Shown here piece after piece: positions 49,167 through 57,741 of a stretch of 64,000 nucleotides of DNA. The position numbers were made by a program, and so were the translations under genes. The DNA comes from 2-02-FULL-55-14 sp964534125 (GTDB taxonomy: Bacteria > Bacteroidota > Ignavibacteria > UBA10030): the NCBI GenBank assembly GCA_964534125.1, contig CAZHOJ010000001.1:682001-746000 (forward strand). Reading direction: 5' to 3'. The notes beneath the pieces were generated by a model. The model worked only from the letters and a program-made list of their open reading frames with translations. It was not told where the DNA came from and searched no databases. Each line of letters begins with the position of its first letter. Within the stretch, counting starts at the first letter, position 1.

Positions 49167-49772
49167 GTGAAACTCCTCCCCCTGGATAGCACCACGTTCG
49201 TCGTCGTCGACGTCGAAACGACCGGCATGAACCCTGTCGAGGACAGGATCACCGAGATCGCCATGATGAAGGTGAAGGGCGGCGTACTCGTCGATGAGTT
49301 CTCGACGCTCGTCAATCCCCTCGTTCCCATTCCTCACATGATCACCGGCATTACCGGTATCGACAACATGATGGTGCAGGACGCGCCGACGGCCCGGGAG
49401 ATCGCCCCGTACATCAGAGAGTTCCTGAGCGATGCGGTCTTCACGGCCCACAACGCAGCGTTCGACTGGGGATTTGTGACGCAGACGATGCTTCGGGAAA
49501 CGGGTCTCGCGCTGGAGAATCCGACGCTCTGCACTGTCAAACTGAGCCGGCGCATCCTGCCGCAGCTGAAGAGCAAATCGCTTGGACACGTCGCACGCTA
49601 CCTGGACATCAGGATCCCCGAGAGGCACAGGGCGTCGGGTGATGCCTATGCGACGGCGCTGGTGCTGCTCAAGTACCTGTCGTATCTGAAACAGCGGGAA
49701 GGGTTTGAATCGGTGGAGGAGGTGCTGGCGTTTCAGAATGCATCAACCTCGAACAGCACTCGAAATGATTGA
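49167..49772 (+). CDS. DnaQ-like 3'-5' exonuclease (DEDDh)
   Basis: A 201-residue nuclease of the DnaQ/PolC-epsilon type, starting at a GTG. Exo I is FVVVDVETTGMNP (Asp, Glu), Exo II is FTAHNAAFDWGF (Asp), and Exo III is ERHRASGDAYAT (His, Asp), so all DEDDh residues are present. The segment ITGIDNMMVQDAPTAREIAP is typical of the PolC/epsilon subgroup. It is free-standing, without a polymerase or UvrC-like domain, so it could be a proofreading subunit or a general repair exonuclease. A palindromic repeat abuts the start and may supply its ribosome-binding site. A strong terminator follows the stop. Confidence 0.92.
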   Translation: MKLLPLDSTTFVVVDVETTGMNPVEDRITEIAMMKVKGGVLVDEFSTLVNPLVPIPHMITGITGIDNMMVQDAPTAREIAPYIREFLSDAVFTAHNAAFDWGFVTQTMLRETGLALENPTLCTVKLSRRILPQLKSKSLGHVARYLDIRIPERHRASGDAYATALVLLKYLSYLKQREGFESVEEVLAFQNASTSNSTRND

Positions 49773-49800
49773 ATGATCCTCGGGCAAGGACGATAATGAT

Positions 49801-49826
49801 AAGGCCTCCCCGGAAGGAGGCCTTTT
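49801..49826 (+). terminator. Rho-independent terminator after exonuclease gene
   Basis: Perfect stem AAGGCCTCC / GGAGGCCTT with loop CCGGAA, then TTTTGTGTTT. It is 28 bases after the stop. Confidence 0.88.
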
Positions 49827-49860
49827 GTGTTTCACTGGCATAGCTCTCGACAATGCGCAA

Positions 49861-49937
49861 GAAAGCCCCCGACGAACGCTTCTAAGCTCACCGGAGGCTT
49901 CTCTGGATTTCCTGCGCTCCCCAGTCTCCGGGGAGCG
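49861..49937. repeat. Direct repeat copy A flanking the T9SS protein gene
   Basis: A 77-base element beginning GAAAGCCCCCGACGAACGC and ending CCAGTCTCCGGGGAGCG. It holds two hairpins: a long one closed by an imperfect AGCC/GGCTT stem, and GCTCCCC-AGTCTCC-GGGGAGC. Copy B at 53150-53225 is in the same orientation. Confidence 0.8.
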
Positions 49938-50063
49938 TGATTTTTTACTTGTTCGCTTGGAGGCTATATGTGCTCCTCAATAGATCAGGTTCTAGTCCTT
50001 GTGCCTTATCGGATTCGCTGTTTCATTGTCAATTGCCTGTTGGCGATTGCTAATTCTGCTGCG

Positions 50064-53054
50064 CTAGCGCAGCAGCACCATCTTCCGCACCTGCACAAAA
50101 ACCCTCCTTGAGTCATCGAGCGCAACCGCCTCGATCCTATAGAAATAGAGGCCTGTTGACACGCCCCGAGGAATCCATGTGACTTCTTTGAACCCTGCCG
50201 CCTGCTCCTGGTCGATCAGAATGCTGACATTCTCACCAAGGATACTGTAGACTTTCACGCGAACGCGGCTCCTTGCCGGCAGACCGTACGCGATCACAGT
50301 AGCCGGATTGAAAGGGTTTGGGAAGTTCTGGTCCAAAGAGAATTCGGTCGGCAGGAGAGCCTTGCTCTCTACCTCCGTTACAATGAGAGCCTGGACACTG
50401 ATGGAATCCGGGGAACTGCCTCCATTATGCGTGATTACGACATATCCAGACGTTGGACCAACGACAGTTCGGGCTTGGACAGACACAATAAATGTCTGCG
50501 ATGAGGAAGTGTCGATGGTCGCAGAACTTGGTGAAATGCGGAACATGGCGTTGGTGGATTGTGCACTGATATTCAAGTGCATGTCGCCGCTGTTGACGAT
50601 CGTGATGCTGTCTTGTTTAGAATCGCCAGCAGCGATCGATCCATAATTGATCTCATTCTTGTCACATCCGAATACAGGTCCTCGAGCAGTCCTCGCAAAC
50701 ACCAGAATAGAATCGGGCGAGCTTGGGGCATTGTGGACAAAGATGAGATATCCGGTCTGATACCCCGGCAGCGAGTCCGGCGTGAACGAGATAGTAAAAG
50801 ACTTTGAAGCTGTTGTGTCAATCGTTGCGGTCCCGGGTGTGCAATCGAAACGTGGATTTGTGCTTGTCACAGTGACACTCAAAGGTTGGGTCCCGCTATT
50901 CCTCACCGAAACCGTATCAGTTTTTGGATCTCCGGGCAAGGTGTATCCCAGGTCAAGATCCAGAGTACTCCCGACGAAGACAGCCCGGTCGAAGGACCTG
51001 CCGATCAACGTAAGAGTATCAGGCGAGGTGGGGCCATTGTGTGTGAGAATGAGGTAGCCTGACTGACCTTCAGATTGCCAACCGCTGCTGTAGGCGACCA
51101 CGACATAGCGCGACGTCGAAACAGGTACGGTAACACTGTCCTGCAGAATGCCAAATCTTGTGTTTGTGCTCGTCATTCGAATGCCCAGCTGCACATTCCC
51201 GCTGTTCGTGACAAGAAAGCTGTCCCGTGTTCCTTCCCCAGTGAATACCCAGCCGAAATCAAGTACGCGTCTGTCGCTGATAAGAACCGGATGAACCTCC
51301 GGGACGTCGCTTAGAGGCCTCCTCCAGACGCCTCCCTCAGTCCCCGCAAGAATCGTCGTATCGACGACGACGATGGACCTGACGGATTTCGATCCCATGA
51401 AGCCGTCGGAGAATGCCGCCCAACCGGAGTAGTCGCGGCTGGAGACAAACACGCCGGTTTCGAGTCCTGCGATGAGTGCGGACCCTGCTAGAGCGAGTGA
51501 GGTCGTTCCGCCTTCCATCGATGGGTAATCCAGTCTGGTCCAGGTTGAACAGTTGTCCGTTGAACTGAAAACATACGACCCCGCCGTGCTGAAAACAGTA
51601 CTACTATCTCCGGCAAAGCACTTGAAATTGGTTACGAAGGGATTGAGGTTCGTCGTGTAGTCCAGCCATGTAGCACCGCCGTCTGTAGACCGAAGCGCGT
51701 TGGGAGATGCACCTACAAGAATGGACGCAGCCGTTCTCCAGAAGGAATAAGTGATAGTGCTCGTGATCCTCGACCAACTCGCGCCATAGTTTGTGGAGCG
51801 GAGCATGCCTGAGGACGTTGCTACATGTATGATCGAATCACAAACGTCAACAGCCCGAACATCATAGCCACCTGACACAGGGATCCGTGTCCAGTGCGAT
51901 CCGGAATCCCTCGTAACAAAAATGCCTTCGCCTCCGAGCGCTCCCGCGTAGATGTCTGTTCCATGAACGGACAGCGACCTGATGCTGAGCGTAGTTAATC
52001 CATCACTCACTGCCTCCCACGTACCACCGAGATCCATGGAACGATAGACACCGCTACCGATCGTGCCAGCAAACACGTACGGCCCCAGCGTGACGATTTC
52101 CCACACTGAGGATGACGCCAGCCCTGTGTTTGTGCCAACCCAGGTGCTCCCATTGTCTGTTGACCGATACATTCCACTCGTCGTGCCTGCAAACAACGCT
52201 GGCCCGACAAAGACAAGGGAGAACACCCCGCTGCTCGTAAATCCTGTTTGATTCCAGGTCTGCCCCTGGTCGGTAGATCGGCATACACCATCAGTCTTGC
52301 CCGCGAAAATACTTAGACTGTCAACTGCAATAGCCCATACGCTCGTGTAGTATGTACTCACCACAGACTGAGTCCAGGTTGTGCCATCGTCCGTCGAAAT
52401 GAAGACGCCAGCAGGGCCTCCAGCAAAGACGCTCGAATCCCGAGTCGTGAGCGTGTAGACGGTCTTCCCTCCTCCGCTAATGGCGGTGGTCACGTCTGTC
52501 CAAGAGTCGCCCCCATTCGTCGAACGAAACACGCCTCCACCCTCCGTAGCTGCGAAGACACCAGCATTATTGGAGGCTATAGAAGTGACCCTCAGATACG
52601 TCAAACCTGTATTGACGAGCGTCCAGCTAGAACCGTCATTGGTCGAGCGGTAGACCCCTCCATTGGTGCCCACAAAAACCGTGTCACGGACTACAGCGAT
52701 TGAGAGAACTTCGCCAGAAATACCTGAGCTGGCTGACACCCAGGTTGATCCTCCATCTGTCGATGAGAAGACCCCCGTGACCGTACCGACAAATACCTTG
52801 GGTCCGCTCGTTGCGATACATGTGGCATAAGTGCTGGACAATCCGCTGTTCGACTGCATCCAGGATGCACCGCCGTCTATGGATCTGTAAATACCATTGC
52901 CCTCAGTGGCCACAAGCATTGCCGACTCGCTCACGGCAATCTGCCTGATGCGCCCTCCGTATGGACCATTCGTAGCAACCCACTGAGCATTGATGCTTCC
53001 CGGACTCACTATGAGGCACGCCATCAGACATGCGTATTCCACGCTTCTTCTCAT
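50064..53054 (-). CDS. Secreted BNR/sortilin-like repeat protein with choice-of-anchor-D domains and T9SS sorting domain
   Basis: A 996-residue exported protein starting at 53054 (MRRSVEYACLMACLIVSPGS), where AAAGGAA precedes the ATG and a signal peptide ends at INAQ. Residues about 25-590 hold a dozen or more copies of a 40-45 residue propeller repeat around the words GVYRSTDGGSTW and FAGT. Then come three domains of the choice-of-anchor-D kind (LDFGWVFTGEGTRDSFLVTN; LGYTLPGDPKTDTVSVRN; INYGSIAAGDSKQDSITIVN). The end is a standard T9SS sorting domain (FSLDQNFPNPFNPATVIAYG). It is visibly lower in GC than its neighbours and enclosed by 76-77 bp direct repeats. The likely role is a surface adhesin or glycan-binding protein; no catalytic site was seen. 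Confidence 0.9.
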   Translation of the reverse strand: MRRSVEYACLMACLIVSPGSINAQWVATNGPYGGRIRQIAVSESAMLVATEGNGIYRSIDGGASWMQSNSGLSSTYATCIATSGPKVFVGTVTGVFSSTDGGSTWVSASSGISGEVLSIAVVRDTVFVGTNGGVYRSTNDGSSWTLVNTGLTYLRVTSIASNNAGVFAATEGGGVFRSTNGGDSWTDVTTAISGGGKTVYTLTTRDSSVFAGGPAGVFISTDDGTTWTQSVVSTYYTSVWAIAVDSLSIFAGKTDGVCRSTDQGQTWNQTGFTSSGVFSLVFVGPALFAGTTSGMYRSTDNGSTWVGTNTGLASSSVWEIVTLGPYVFAGTIGSGVYRSMDLGGTWEAVSDGLTTLSIRSLSVHGTDIYAGALGGEGIFVTRDSGSHWTRIPVSGGYDVRAVDVCDSIIHVATSSGMLRSTNYGASWSRITSTITYSFWRTAASILVGASPNALRSTDGGATWLDYTTNLNPFVTNFKCFAGDSSTVFSTAGSYVFSSTDNCSTWTRLDYPSMEGGTTSLALAGSALIAGLETGVFVSSRDYSGWAAFSDGFMGSKSVRSIVVVDTTILAGTEGGVWRRPLSDVPEVHPVLISDRRVLDFGWVFTGEGTRDSFLVTNSGNVQLGIRMTSTNTRFGILQDSVTVPVSTSRYVVVAYSSGWQSEGQSGYLILTHNGPTSPDTLTLIGRSFDRAVFVGSTLDLDLGYTLPGDPKTDTVSVRNSGTQPLSVTVTSTNPRFDCTPGTATIDTTASKSFTISFTPDSLPGYQTGYLIFVHNAPSSPDSILVFARTARGPVFGCDKNEINYGSIAAGDSKQDSITIVNSGDMHLNISAQSTNAMFRISPSSATIDTSSSQTFIVSVQARTVVGPTSGYVVITHNGGSSPDSISVQALIVTEVESKALLPTEFSLDQNFPNPFNPATVIAYGLPARSRVRVKVYSILGENVSILIDQEQAAGFKEVTWIPRGVSTGLYFYRIEAVALDDSRRVFVQVRKMVLLR

Positions 53055-53149
53055 GGCCGTTTTCCTTTTGCAACATCTTGCAGTATTCATCGGCATTCCT
53101 TGTCGGAGGCCAAAGATCGAAGACATCACGCAAGTCTCACATACACACA

Positions 53150-53225
53150 GAAGCCTCCGCCAAACGCTTTTGCGCTCACCGGAGGCTTCTCTGTATTTCC
53201 TGTGCTCCCCAGTCTCCGGGGAGCG
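53150..53225. repeat. Direct repeat copy B flanking the T9SS protein gene
   Basis: A 76-base element with a perfect 10-pair outer stem GAAGCCTCCG / CGGAGGCTTC around an inner CGCTTTTGCG, followed by a second hairpin GCTCCCC / GGGGAGC. It matches copy A (49861-49937) over its full length in the same orientation. Confidence 0.8.
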
Positions 53226-53480
53226 ATATGATAGCCTATATCATACGCAAGTCAGGAAAATCCAACAAGCAAAATCTGATAATCCTACGTCATTTCCAGT
53301 CGCAGGAATAATTCCTTTCTTCGCAATTGCAGGATGGCGGGTTGGATCGCATCACAGGATGCCGGCCCGAAATCACTTGATCATTCAACATTCATCATTA
53401 GGCGTTCGGAGCTGCGGAACTCCCGATATCCAAGGCCCATTACCCAATACTCAGGGATGAATGACCAACCCCTTCCCCCC
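53226..53480. other. Intergenic region without recognisable genes
   Basis: About 255 bases of lower-GC sequence between repeat copy B and the tandem duplication. Open frames on the plus strand here lack ribosome-binding sites and family resemblance. Nothing else could be supported. Confidence 0.4.
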
Positions 53481-53711
53481 GTTGCGCTCGCTGCCTCCTT
53501 TGCGTGCGCCACAAGAACTGTTTCCTGCAGACCCTCACCAGTTCAGCCTCTGCTACACCTTCCACAAACACTTCCTTTGCTCCAGCAGGAGCCACCCATC
53601 CATTCGTTGCGTTCGCTGCCCCCTTTGCGTGCGCTGCGCGAACTGTTTCCTGCAGACCCTCACTAGCCCCGCCTCTGCTACACCCGCCACAAAAAGTCCC
53701 CTTGCTTCAGG
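53481..53711. repeat. Imperfect tandem duplication overlapping a gene 3' end
   Basis: Two units offset by 125 bases (53481-53590 and 53606-53711). Shared words include GCGTGCGC, AACTGTTTCCTGCAGACCCT, GCCTCTGCTACAC, and CCACAAA. Unit 2 includes the last 11 codons and stop of the dehydrogenase gene, and unit 1 is a diverged copy lying beyond it. Confidence 0.7.
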
Positions 53712-54637
53712 AAGTGATTCACCTGTGAAACGGTGAACGCTGCCTTTCCCACGATCGCCTCTGTTGTGTTGAACGCATTGTGGGGCGTGCAGACGACATT
53801 CGGGAACGTGAGGATCTCGCGCAAAATTGCCGCGCCAGGTGTTGGAATTCCCGACGGCACACGGAATGAAAGGGCCAGCGACGGCTCATGCTCGAACACG
53901 TCGAGCCCCAACCCGCCCAGATGTCCTTCGGCGAGCAATATCTGAAGCCCCTGAAGCGGCGAGTGTTCTCCCCGGGCCACATTGACGAACACAACTCCCT
54001 GCTTCGCCTTTCGGAGCAACGATGCCGAAAAATATCCCTTGTTCTCCGGCGTGAGGTTCATGCAGCATACAACCGCATCCGCCCGGGATATTCCTTCTTC
54101 TCTGGTCGTGTATTGTATGTCGGGATGCTTCTGAACAATGTCGACCCCCTCGACCTCCATCCCGAGCCCGCGGGCTATCCGGCTCAGCTCATACCCGATC
54201 CGCCCGACTCCCACCACCAGAAGTCTCTTCCCCTTGCATTCCGCGCCGGTCAATCCGTCCCGGTCGAACCGGTCGAACTGATGCATCTGCATCGGCAGCT
54301 TTCGCAGCAGAGCCATCACCAGCATCATGGCTTGCTCCGCCACCGCCCGCGTGGCATATTCTTCAAGATATCCCAGAGGGATGGTGGCTGGAAATGAGGT
54401 CTTCAACAGAAGAAGATGGTCAAACCCTGTTGTCCTGCTCAGGATGCCGTTGATCCGCCCCGCCCATGATGCGGGGATCTCCGATTGGGTCCGGATGCTG
54501 ATCAGCTTCGCAGGTGGGTCCGTATGGCCTGACTCTTGTATCGTTTCGCGGGCGTATCCGCATGATATCGAAGGGTCGAGGACGCGCGCCAGCGCCTCCT
54601 CTTCCTCAGCAAATGCTTCATAAAAAAAGACGTCCAT
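53678..54637 (-). CDS. D-2-hydroxyacid dehydrogenase
   Basis: A 319-residue NAD-dependent oxidoreductase of the D-isomer 2-hydroxyacid dehydrogenase family. The substrate domain has SRTTGFDHLLL and YATRAVAEQAMMLVMALLRK. The NAD loop is LLVVGVGRIGYELSRIARGL. Catalytic residues are the arginine in VFVNVARGEHSPL, the glutamate in GLDVFEHEPSL and the histidine in VVCTPHNAFNT. The length is usual. D-lactate-like substrates are most likely, but the family is broad. It is transcribed alone with a 107-base gap to threonine synthase upstream. Its 3' end is part of a tandem duplication at 53481-53711. Confidence 0.93.
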   Translation of the reverse strand: MDVFFYEAFAEEEEALARVLDPSISCGYARETIQESGHTDPPAKLISIRTQSEIPASWAGRINGILSRTTGFDHLLLLKTSFPATIPLGYLEEYATRAVAEQAMMLVMALLRKLPMQMHQFDRFDRDGLTGAECKGKRLLVVGVGRIGYELSRIARGLGMEVEGVDIVQKHPDIQYTTREEGISRADAVVCCMNLTPENKGYFSASLLRKAKQGVVFVNVARGEHSPLQGLQILLAEGHLGGLGLDVFEHEPSLALSFRVPSGIPTPGAAILREILTFPNVVCTPHNAFNTTEAIVGKAAFTVSQVNHFLKQGDFLWRV

Positions 54638-54704
54638 AGATGTCCGTCAACCTCCTGAATGCGATGAGCGATAGCCGTACACCAGCCCAACAGAACCCTC
54701 TTAC

Positions 54705-54748
54705 ACCTCCGTGGTTCCCCGTGGTCCCCTGTGGCTCTCTGTGTCTAT
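54705..54748. repeat. Single arm of the CACGGAG/CTCTGTGG repeat family
   Basis: Contains CCTCCGTGGTTCCCCGTGG and CTCTCTGTGTC, like the right arm of the palindrome at 45864-45944. No matching left arm is nearby. Its last bases reach the 3' end of the threonine synthase gene. Confidence 0.5.
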
Positions 54749-55938
54749 TTCTTTCCTGAGCCGATCTCCGAAAATCCGGGGTACTTCGCCGCCGATGCCG
54801 TGTTCCAGAGAAGCACCGTCTCCTCCGGCATGACCCACCCCTCTTCCGCCAATCTTCTCAGTGCAACCGCCGTCGTCGCCCCCTCAGGACAGAAAAAGAA
54901 TCCTTCAGCGTGTCCGATCTCCCGGATCTCCGCCGCGGCTTCTTCATCAGATGCCGCGACAGCATTGCCACCGCTCTTCCGCAGGGCATCCAGGATCAGA
55001 TAGTCCGCGAAAGGCTTCGGCACCCGAAGGCCCGACGCTTGTGTCGCTGCCCCTTCCCAGAAGGCCGATTCCTTCGCCCCCTCCTTGAACGCTTTCACGA
55101 TCGGCGCGCATCCTGCTGACTGAGCAGATACCATCCGTGGACGCTTCGGACCAACCCAGCCAAGCTCCTCCATCTCATCGAATGCCTTCCACATCCCCAC
55201 AAGGCCCGTCCCTCCCCCCGTCGGATAGATGATGACATCCGGCAGGTTCCAGCCGAACTGCTCCGCCAGCTCGTAGCCCATGGTCTTCTTTCCCTCAAGC
55301 CGGTACGGCTCCTTGAAGGTCGATACATCGAACCAGTCCGGATGCTTCTTCCTCAGACCCTGCAGGTGCTTCCCCGCATCGCTGATGGTCCCCTTCACCG
55401 TGATGACCGTCGCTCCATACACCCTGCTCTCCTCGATGTTCGAGGCGGGCGTGTCTTCCGGCACAACGATCGTGCATCCCAGTCCGGCCCGTGCAGCATA
55501 TGCCGCACACGCACCAGCGGCATTCCCCGCCGAGGGAATGCAGACATGCTTCACTCCCAACTCGGCTGCACGGGTTATCGCCATCCCCAGTCCACGCGCC
55601 TTGAACGATCCGGTCGGCATGAATGCCTCGTCCTTCACCCACACCGACTGAATGCCCGTCCGCTTTTCTACCGAGTGCAGCCTCAGCAGTGGCGTGATCC
55701 GCTCGCCCAGCGAGACGATCGACGATGGCGACCGGAGCGGAAGGATGGGAAGATACTTCCAGAACGAATCCCCGAGTGCCGCGACATCATCCCGTTTCCA
55801 CATTCCGCGGGCGGCGACGAAATCGTACACAGACAGAAGGATCTTGCCGCATGCCCGGCAGACATTCTGAACGTCATGAGGCTCATGGCGCTCACCGCAG
55901 ACGCTGCACTCCAAATGCTTTAACGTAGATCGGAACAT
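54745..55938 (-). CDS. thrC: Threonine synthase
   Basis: A 397-residue PLP enzyme that converts O-phosphohomoserine to threonine. The N-terminal zinc ribbon has CSVCG and CRACG (residues 11-31). The PLP lysine is K113 in FMPTGSFKARGLGMAITRA, and the serine/asparagine binding segment is CIPSAGNAAGACAAYAARAG. The phosphate loop is IIYPTGGGTGLVGMWKAF. The C-terminal segment EGFFFCPEGATTAVALRRL is typical. The length and motifs match the short, zinc-ribbon type of threonine synthase found in archaea and many bacteria. A related family of threonine-dehydratase-like proteins could be confused, but the ribbon supports synthase. No other threonine pathway gene is adjacent. Confidence 0.93.
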   Translation of the reverse strand: MFRSTLKHLECSVCGERHEPHDVQNVCRACGKILLSVYDFVAARGMWKRDDVAALGDSFWKYLPILPLRSPSSIVSLGERITPLLRLHSVEKRTGIQSVWVKDEAFMPTGSFKARGLGMAITRAAELGVKHVCIPSAGNAAGACAAYAARAGLGCTIVVPEDTPASNIEESRVYGATVITVKGTISDAGKHLQGLRKKHPDWFDVSTFKEPYRLEGKKTMGYELAEQFGWNLPDVIIYPTGGGTGLVGMWKAFDEMEELGWVGPKRPRMVSAQSAGCAPIVKAFKEGAKESAFWEGAATQASGLRVPKPFADYLILDALRKSGGNAVAASDEEAAAEIREIGHAEGFFFCPEGATTAVALRRLAEEGWVMPEETVLLWNTASAAKYPGFSEIGSGKK

Positions 55939-56100
55939 CCTGCCTACCGTATCCTCCCGGACAATGATCGGTCACAAAAAGATGCTTCCCGGCATTCCCT
56001 TCGCGGGCGTGGCAACCTTTGCGAGAGGTCATTATTGCTATCCCCTCCCCGGCTCCCTATATTGGCACAACAACGTCAATAACGAATTGGAAATCAAGCC

Positions 56101-57249
56101 ATGCGCAGGAGAATCCTTTCCGCGGCAGGTCTTCTCGCCATCCTCATCTCAACGTCCGACGCCCTTCCCAGATTTGCGAGCAGGATGGGTGTGAAGTGCC
56201 AGTCATGTCATGTCAACCCCACGGGAAAAGGGATGCGCACTCCCTTCGGGCAGAACTATGGCGCTTTCGACCTGACGATCCCCACCTGGAAGGACGAATC
56301 GCAGCTTCGGGAGATCACCGGAAAGATCTCGCCGAACCTCAGCATCGGACTGGACATGCGTACGCTCATCTTCGCTTCCCCCTCGGCAGGCACGTCGAGC
56401 GCCTTCCAGATGCAGGGGGACATTTACCTCACGTTCCAGCTGAACAAATACGTGAAGGTGTACGCGGACAAGGGCCTCTATTCCGGTTTCGAGATATTCG
56501 CCCTGGCCAAGGTTCTTCCCCTGGACGGCTATGTCAAGGCCGGCAAGTTCATGCCTGCGTATGGCACCCGCATCGACGACCACAACGCCTTTATACGCGG
56601 CGGGCCATACGGCGGGGCCCTGTTCCAGCAGGACTATGCTCCCCTGGCCGCGCAGGGTTACCTTTCCGGGCTCCGCTTCGGAGAACGTTCCGAGGATACG
56701 GGCCTCGAACTTGGCTTCACACCGGGAGTTCTGACGATAACGGCCGGGATCTTCAACGGAGCACCAGGATCGGGGCTCAATGGCGTCATCGGAACACGAT
56801 ACAAGGCGGTCGCCCTCCGGGCTGACGCGACCTTCAAGACCGGTTACGGGAATATCATGCTCGGTGGATCGCTCTACGACAGGCCGGCTGCAGGGACCCG
56901 AGAGACCTTCACAGGCTTGTTCGGGGCAGTGACGATCGCAGAAAGGTTCACACTGAACAGTGAGGTGGATCTCGTCTCACTGCGCATCGGAGGACGGGAC
57001 CTATCTGGACGTATGTTCTGGAACGAACTGAACGTCCTTCTTGTCGAAGGTGTCGATCTGAAACTCGGCTATGAGTTCTATGATCCTGATATCGACCTGA
57101 AGAATGGCAGTTTCACGCGGATCGTGCTTGGCACCGAGGTGTTCCTGCTGCCGGGAGTGGAACTGAGGCCCCTCTACGTGATCCACAAGGAAGAGCCGAC
57201 AGACCTGGACAATGATGAATTCCGGCTTCTCCTCCACTTCTTCTTCTGA
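56101..57249 (+). CDS. Outer-membrane beta-barrel with N-terminal heme c motif
   Basis: A 382-residue exported protein. The signal peptide (MRRRILSAAGLLAILISTSD, about 1-21) is followed at once by LPRFASRMGVKCQSCHVNPT, holding one heme c site (C33-H37). The rest (about 70-382) alternates as beta strands with glycine-rich turns and ends in DNDEFRLLLHFFF, an outer-membrane barrel ending. The layout suggests a porin carrying a periplasmic heme at its N-terminus, possibly for electron transfer through the outer membrane. The second gene, 7 bases downstream, is a small monoheme cytochrome c, which supports a redox role. Heme attachment depends on the CXXCH being in the periplasm, as predicted. No multiheme cytochrome was found nearby. 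Confidence 0.82.
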   Translation: MRRRILSAAGLLAILISTSDALPRFASRMGVKCQSCHVNPTGKGMRTPFGQNYGAFDLTIPTWKDESQLREITGKISPNLSIGLDMRTLIFASPSAGTSSAFQMQGDIYLTFQLNKYVKVYADKGLYSGFEIFALAKVLPLDGYVKAGKFMPAYGTRIDDHNAFIRGGPYGGALFQQDYAPLAAQGYLSGLRFGERSEDTGLELGFTPGVLTITAGIFNGAPGSGLNGVIGTRYKAVALRADATFKTGYGNIMLGGSLYDRPAAGTRETFTGLFGAVTIAERFTLNSEVDLVSLRIGGRDLSGRMFWNELNVLLVEGVDLKLGYEFYDPDIDLKNGSFTRIVLGTEVFLLPGVELRPLYVIHKEEPTDLDNDEFRLLLHFFF

Positions 57250-57256
57250 GAACTCT

Positions 57257-57628
57257 ATGACGACCAGATCGATCATCGTACTCGGCGTCCTGCTCATTGC
57301 CGGCATAGGTGCTACGTCGGCATGGCAGGAGAAGCCGACCTACCGGAAGGATATTGAGCCGATCATCAGGAAGCATTGCCTCGAATGCCATATTGCGGAC
57401 GCAGAGAATCCGAGCGGATTGAGGATGGACACGTTTGAGATGATACGGGAGGGAGGGGAGAACGGGGATCCGATCGTGCCGGGGAAACCTGACGAGAGCC
57501 TGCTCTATCTGAAACTGCTGGACCCGCCCCCTATTGGTAAGCGTATGCCCCGAAACCGGGAATCACTCAGCCCCGGGGAGATCAGGACCATCGAGGCCTG
57601 GATTCTGAAAGGCGCTGCGGGAGGGTAG
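57257..57628 (+). CDS. Small exported monoheme cytochrome c
   Basis: A 123-residue protein starting at 57257, 7 bases after the barrel gene stop. Signal peptide MTTRSIIVLGVLLIAGIGAT. The heme site CLECH (C41-H45) follows YRKDIEPIIRKH, the pattern of planctomycete-type PSD1/cytochrome C domains (DIxPIxxxxCxxCH). A methionine in GKRMPRNRESLSPGEIRTIE (about 98) is a candidate sixth ligand; the final helix EAWILKGA is as expected. The same operon supplies a CXXCH beta-barrel. It may pass electrons to or from that barrel in the periplasm; direction and partners are unknown. Confidence 0.9.
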   Translation: MTTRSIIVLGVLLIAGIGATSAWQEKPTYRKDIEPIIRKHCLECHIADAENPSGLRMDTFEMIREGGENGDPIVPGKPDESLLYLKLLDPPPIGKRMPRNRESLSPGEIRTIEAWILKGAAGG

Positions 57629-57741
57629 AAATCCTGAGCATCCTCCCACGTGGTTCGAGGTCTCTTCATTCCTATCCCCGCGAAAAGCGCTGCGGTCGTT
57701 GCCTTCGTCGCGATCGCTGCGAGAACTGCTACCACATACGC

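Noticed and set aside
53334..53736. Overlapping plus-strand frames in the gap before the dehydrogenase
   Set aside because: They are made by the tandem duplication, have no ribosome-binding site and resemble no family.
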